In this document: positions 6,488 through 6,991 of the stretch, one piece after another
Layout of the letters: every line of letters starts with the position of its first letter
Numbering within the stretch: the stretch's first letter is position 1
Origin: JASFTV01 sp050050615
GTDB taxonomy: Bacteria; Desulfobacterota; DSM-4660; Desulfatiglandales; HGW-15
DNA length: 6,991 bases
Assembly (NCBI GenBank): GCA_050050615.1
Contig: JASFTV010000175.1
Span: 1-6,991, forward strand
Reading direction: 5' to 3'
The notes under the pieces: model-generated
What the model saw: the letters and a program-made list of their open reading frames with translations, nothing else
Told to the model about the DNA's origin: nothing
The model's database searches: none
Translations under genes and position numbers: made by a program

Positions 6488-6585
6488 TCTACGGGGTGAT
6501 GTACATAGGCAAAAACAAAGCTTTCACAAAAAGAGAATGACTCAAAAAGAATCGAGACTATTCTACAACAATACAGAATATTATA

Positions 6586-6614
6586 AGTATAGTTCATTAA
6601 AAAGAAAAAAGCAA
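6586..6614 (-). promoter_or_regulatory. Sigma-70-type promoter for the secreted-protein gene
   Basis: On the minus strand, TTGCTT (6614-6609) and TATACT (6591-6586) are separated by exactly 17 nt. The -10 box matches the TATAAT consensus at five of six positions. A perfect TATAAT overlaps downstream (6585-6580) but has only TTTTCT at the -35 distance. Transcription would begin near 6575-6580, giving a leader of about 150 nt before the ATG at 6426. The segment is clearly more AT-rich than its surroundings, as expected for a promoter. Confidence 0.55.
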
Positions 6615-6795
6615 TATAGACTGAGATATCGATTTGACCAGCGTACTGAACGGTAGAAAGCGCACTTCTTCCAAACCATTGCCGATTCGCGGAGAGCCCA
6701 TTGTAAAAATGACGGAGGCCAGCCCCACGCCGACTAGCTATGCAGGGTGGTTCCTTGCTCAACGGTCAGGGCAATGCCAGCCATGGTAAAGGATT

Positions 6796-6991
6796 TTATT
6801 TGACGATCTGTATCAGGGCATGATAGAGCCAGGCACGGTCACGGTGATCTCCATATAGGTTCTGTACAACAAGCCACTGAACCTAGCGGGTCTATCCTTC
6901 CCGTAACCAAGCTTCCTCGTTTGTCTTTCCCAAGAAAAAATGAACATGATGCGCGCACTCATGGGCTAAATAGGACTGAAATTGGATTGAG
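6796..6991 (-). pseudogene. Broken HExxH (gluzincin-type) metallopeptidase gene, C-terminal part, cut by the window edge
   Basis: Reading the minus strand from 6990 gives SIQFQSYLAHECAHHVHF, then FLGKTNEEAWLREG, then TAG (6894-6892), Thr, Arg, TAG (6885-6883), and an open stretch VQWLVVQNLYGDHRDRAWLY, HALIQIVK, ending at TAA (6798-6796). HECAH (6963-6949) is an HExxH zinc site. The WLREG 16 residues later matches the downstream Glu of gluzincins of the peptidase-MA type, where the consensus runs WLxEGLA. Both sides of the two stops read as sensible protein in the same frame, and the position after EG is normally Leu-Ala, so stop codons there are best explained as point mutations in a gene that has lost function. 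The 5' part lies outside the window. Alternatives are sequencing error or amber read-through. The motif and frame are seen; the family assignment is inference. Confidence 0.55.

Larger units (their letters stand above)
6427..6795. other. Intergenic region between the secreted-protein gene and the metallopeptidase relic
   Basis: This 369-base stretch contains the promoter, leader palindrome and ribosome binding site listed separately. Bases 6660-6795 are less AT-rich and read openly on the minus strand in the frame of the upstream relic (from 6762 downward). They may therefore be its decayed 3' end, but I recognise no protein similarity in them. No intrinsic terminator was found. Confidence 0.45.

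Overview
This window reads as chromosomal housekeeping DNA from a Gram-negative bacterium. Moderate GC, the style of the envelope genes and the family resemblances suggest a delta-proteobacterial / Desulfobacterota-like organism, but that placement is an inference from reading proteins by eye. I saw no insertion sequence, prophage, CRISPR array, tRNA or rRNA.

Layout, left to right. Bases 1-488 hold no convincing gene. They do hold a strikingly structured segment (117-285) that folds on paper into one long, interrupted hairpin of about 170 nt, comparable in size and shape to 6S RNA. A further GC-rich hairpin (303-330) follows, and then a two-part stem (422-469) just ahead of the first gene. 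Bases 489-4949 are a tight plus-strand block: serS (seryl-tRNA synthetase), a membrane-anchored stand-alone penicillin-binding transpeptidase overlapping serS by 4 nt, and glmS (glucosamine-6-phosphate synthase) 13 nt further on. After 119 nt comes a plsC-like acyltransferase (5069-5695), whose start overlaps the stop of a 29-codon reading frame. Bases 5696-6039 are ambiguous, with short open frames on both strands. The minus strand then carries a small secreted protein of unknown function (6040-6426) with a strong ribosome binding site and a good sigma-70-type promoter. At the right edge, also on the minus strand, is the C-terminal part of what looks like a broken HExxH metallopeptidase gene, interrupted by two in-frame TAG codons.

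Functionally, the main block joins protein synthesis (SerS) to cell-envelope construction. GlmS makes glucosamine-6-phosphate, the entry to UDP-GlcNAc for peptidoglycan and lipopolysaccharide; the transpeptidase cross-links peptidoglycan; the acyltransferase makes phospholipid or related acyl products. Close spacing suggests serS-pbp-glmS are co-transcribed, with plsC possibly included.

Nothing here is clearly a new defence or mobile system. The items most worth a second look are the 6S-like structured RNA candidate, the serS leader with two mutually exclusive pairings, and the relic metallopeptidase next to an unrecognised secreted protein.
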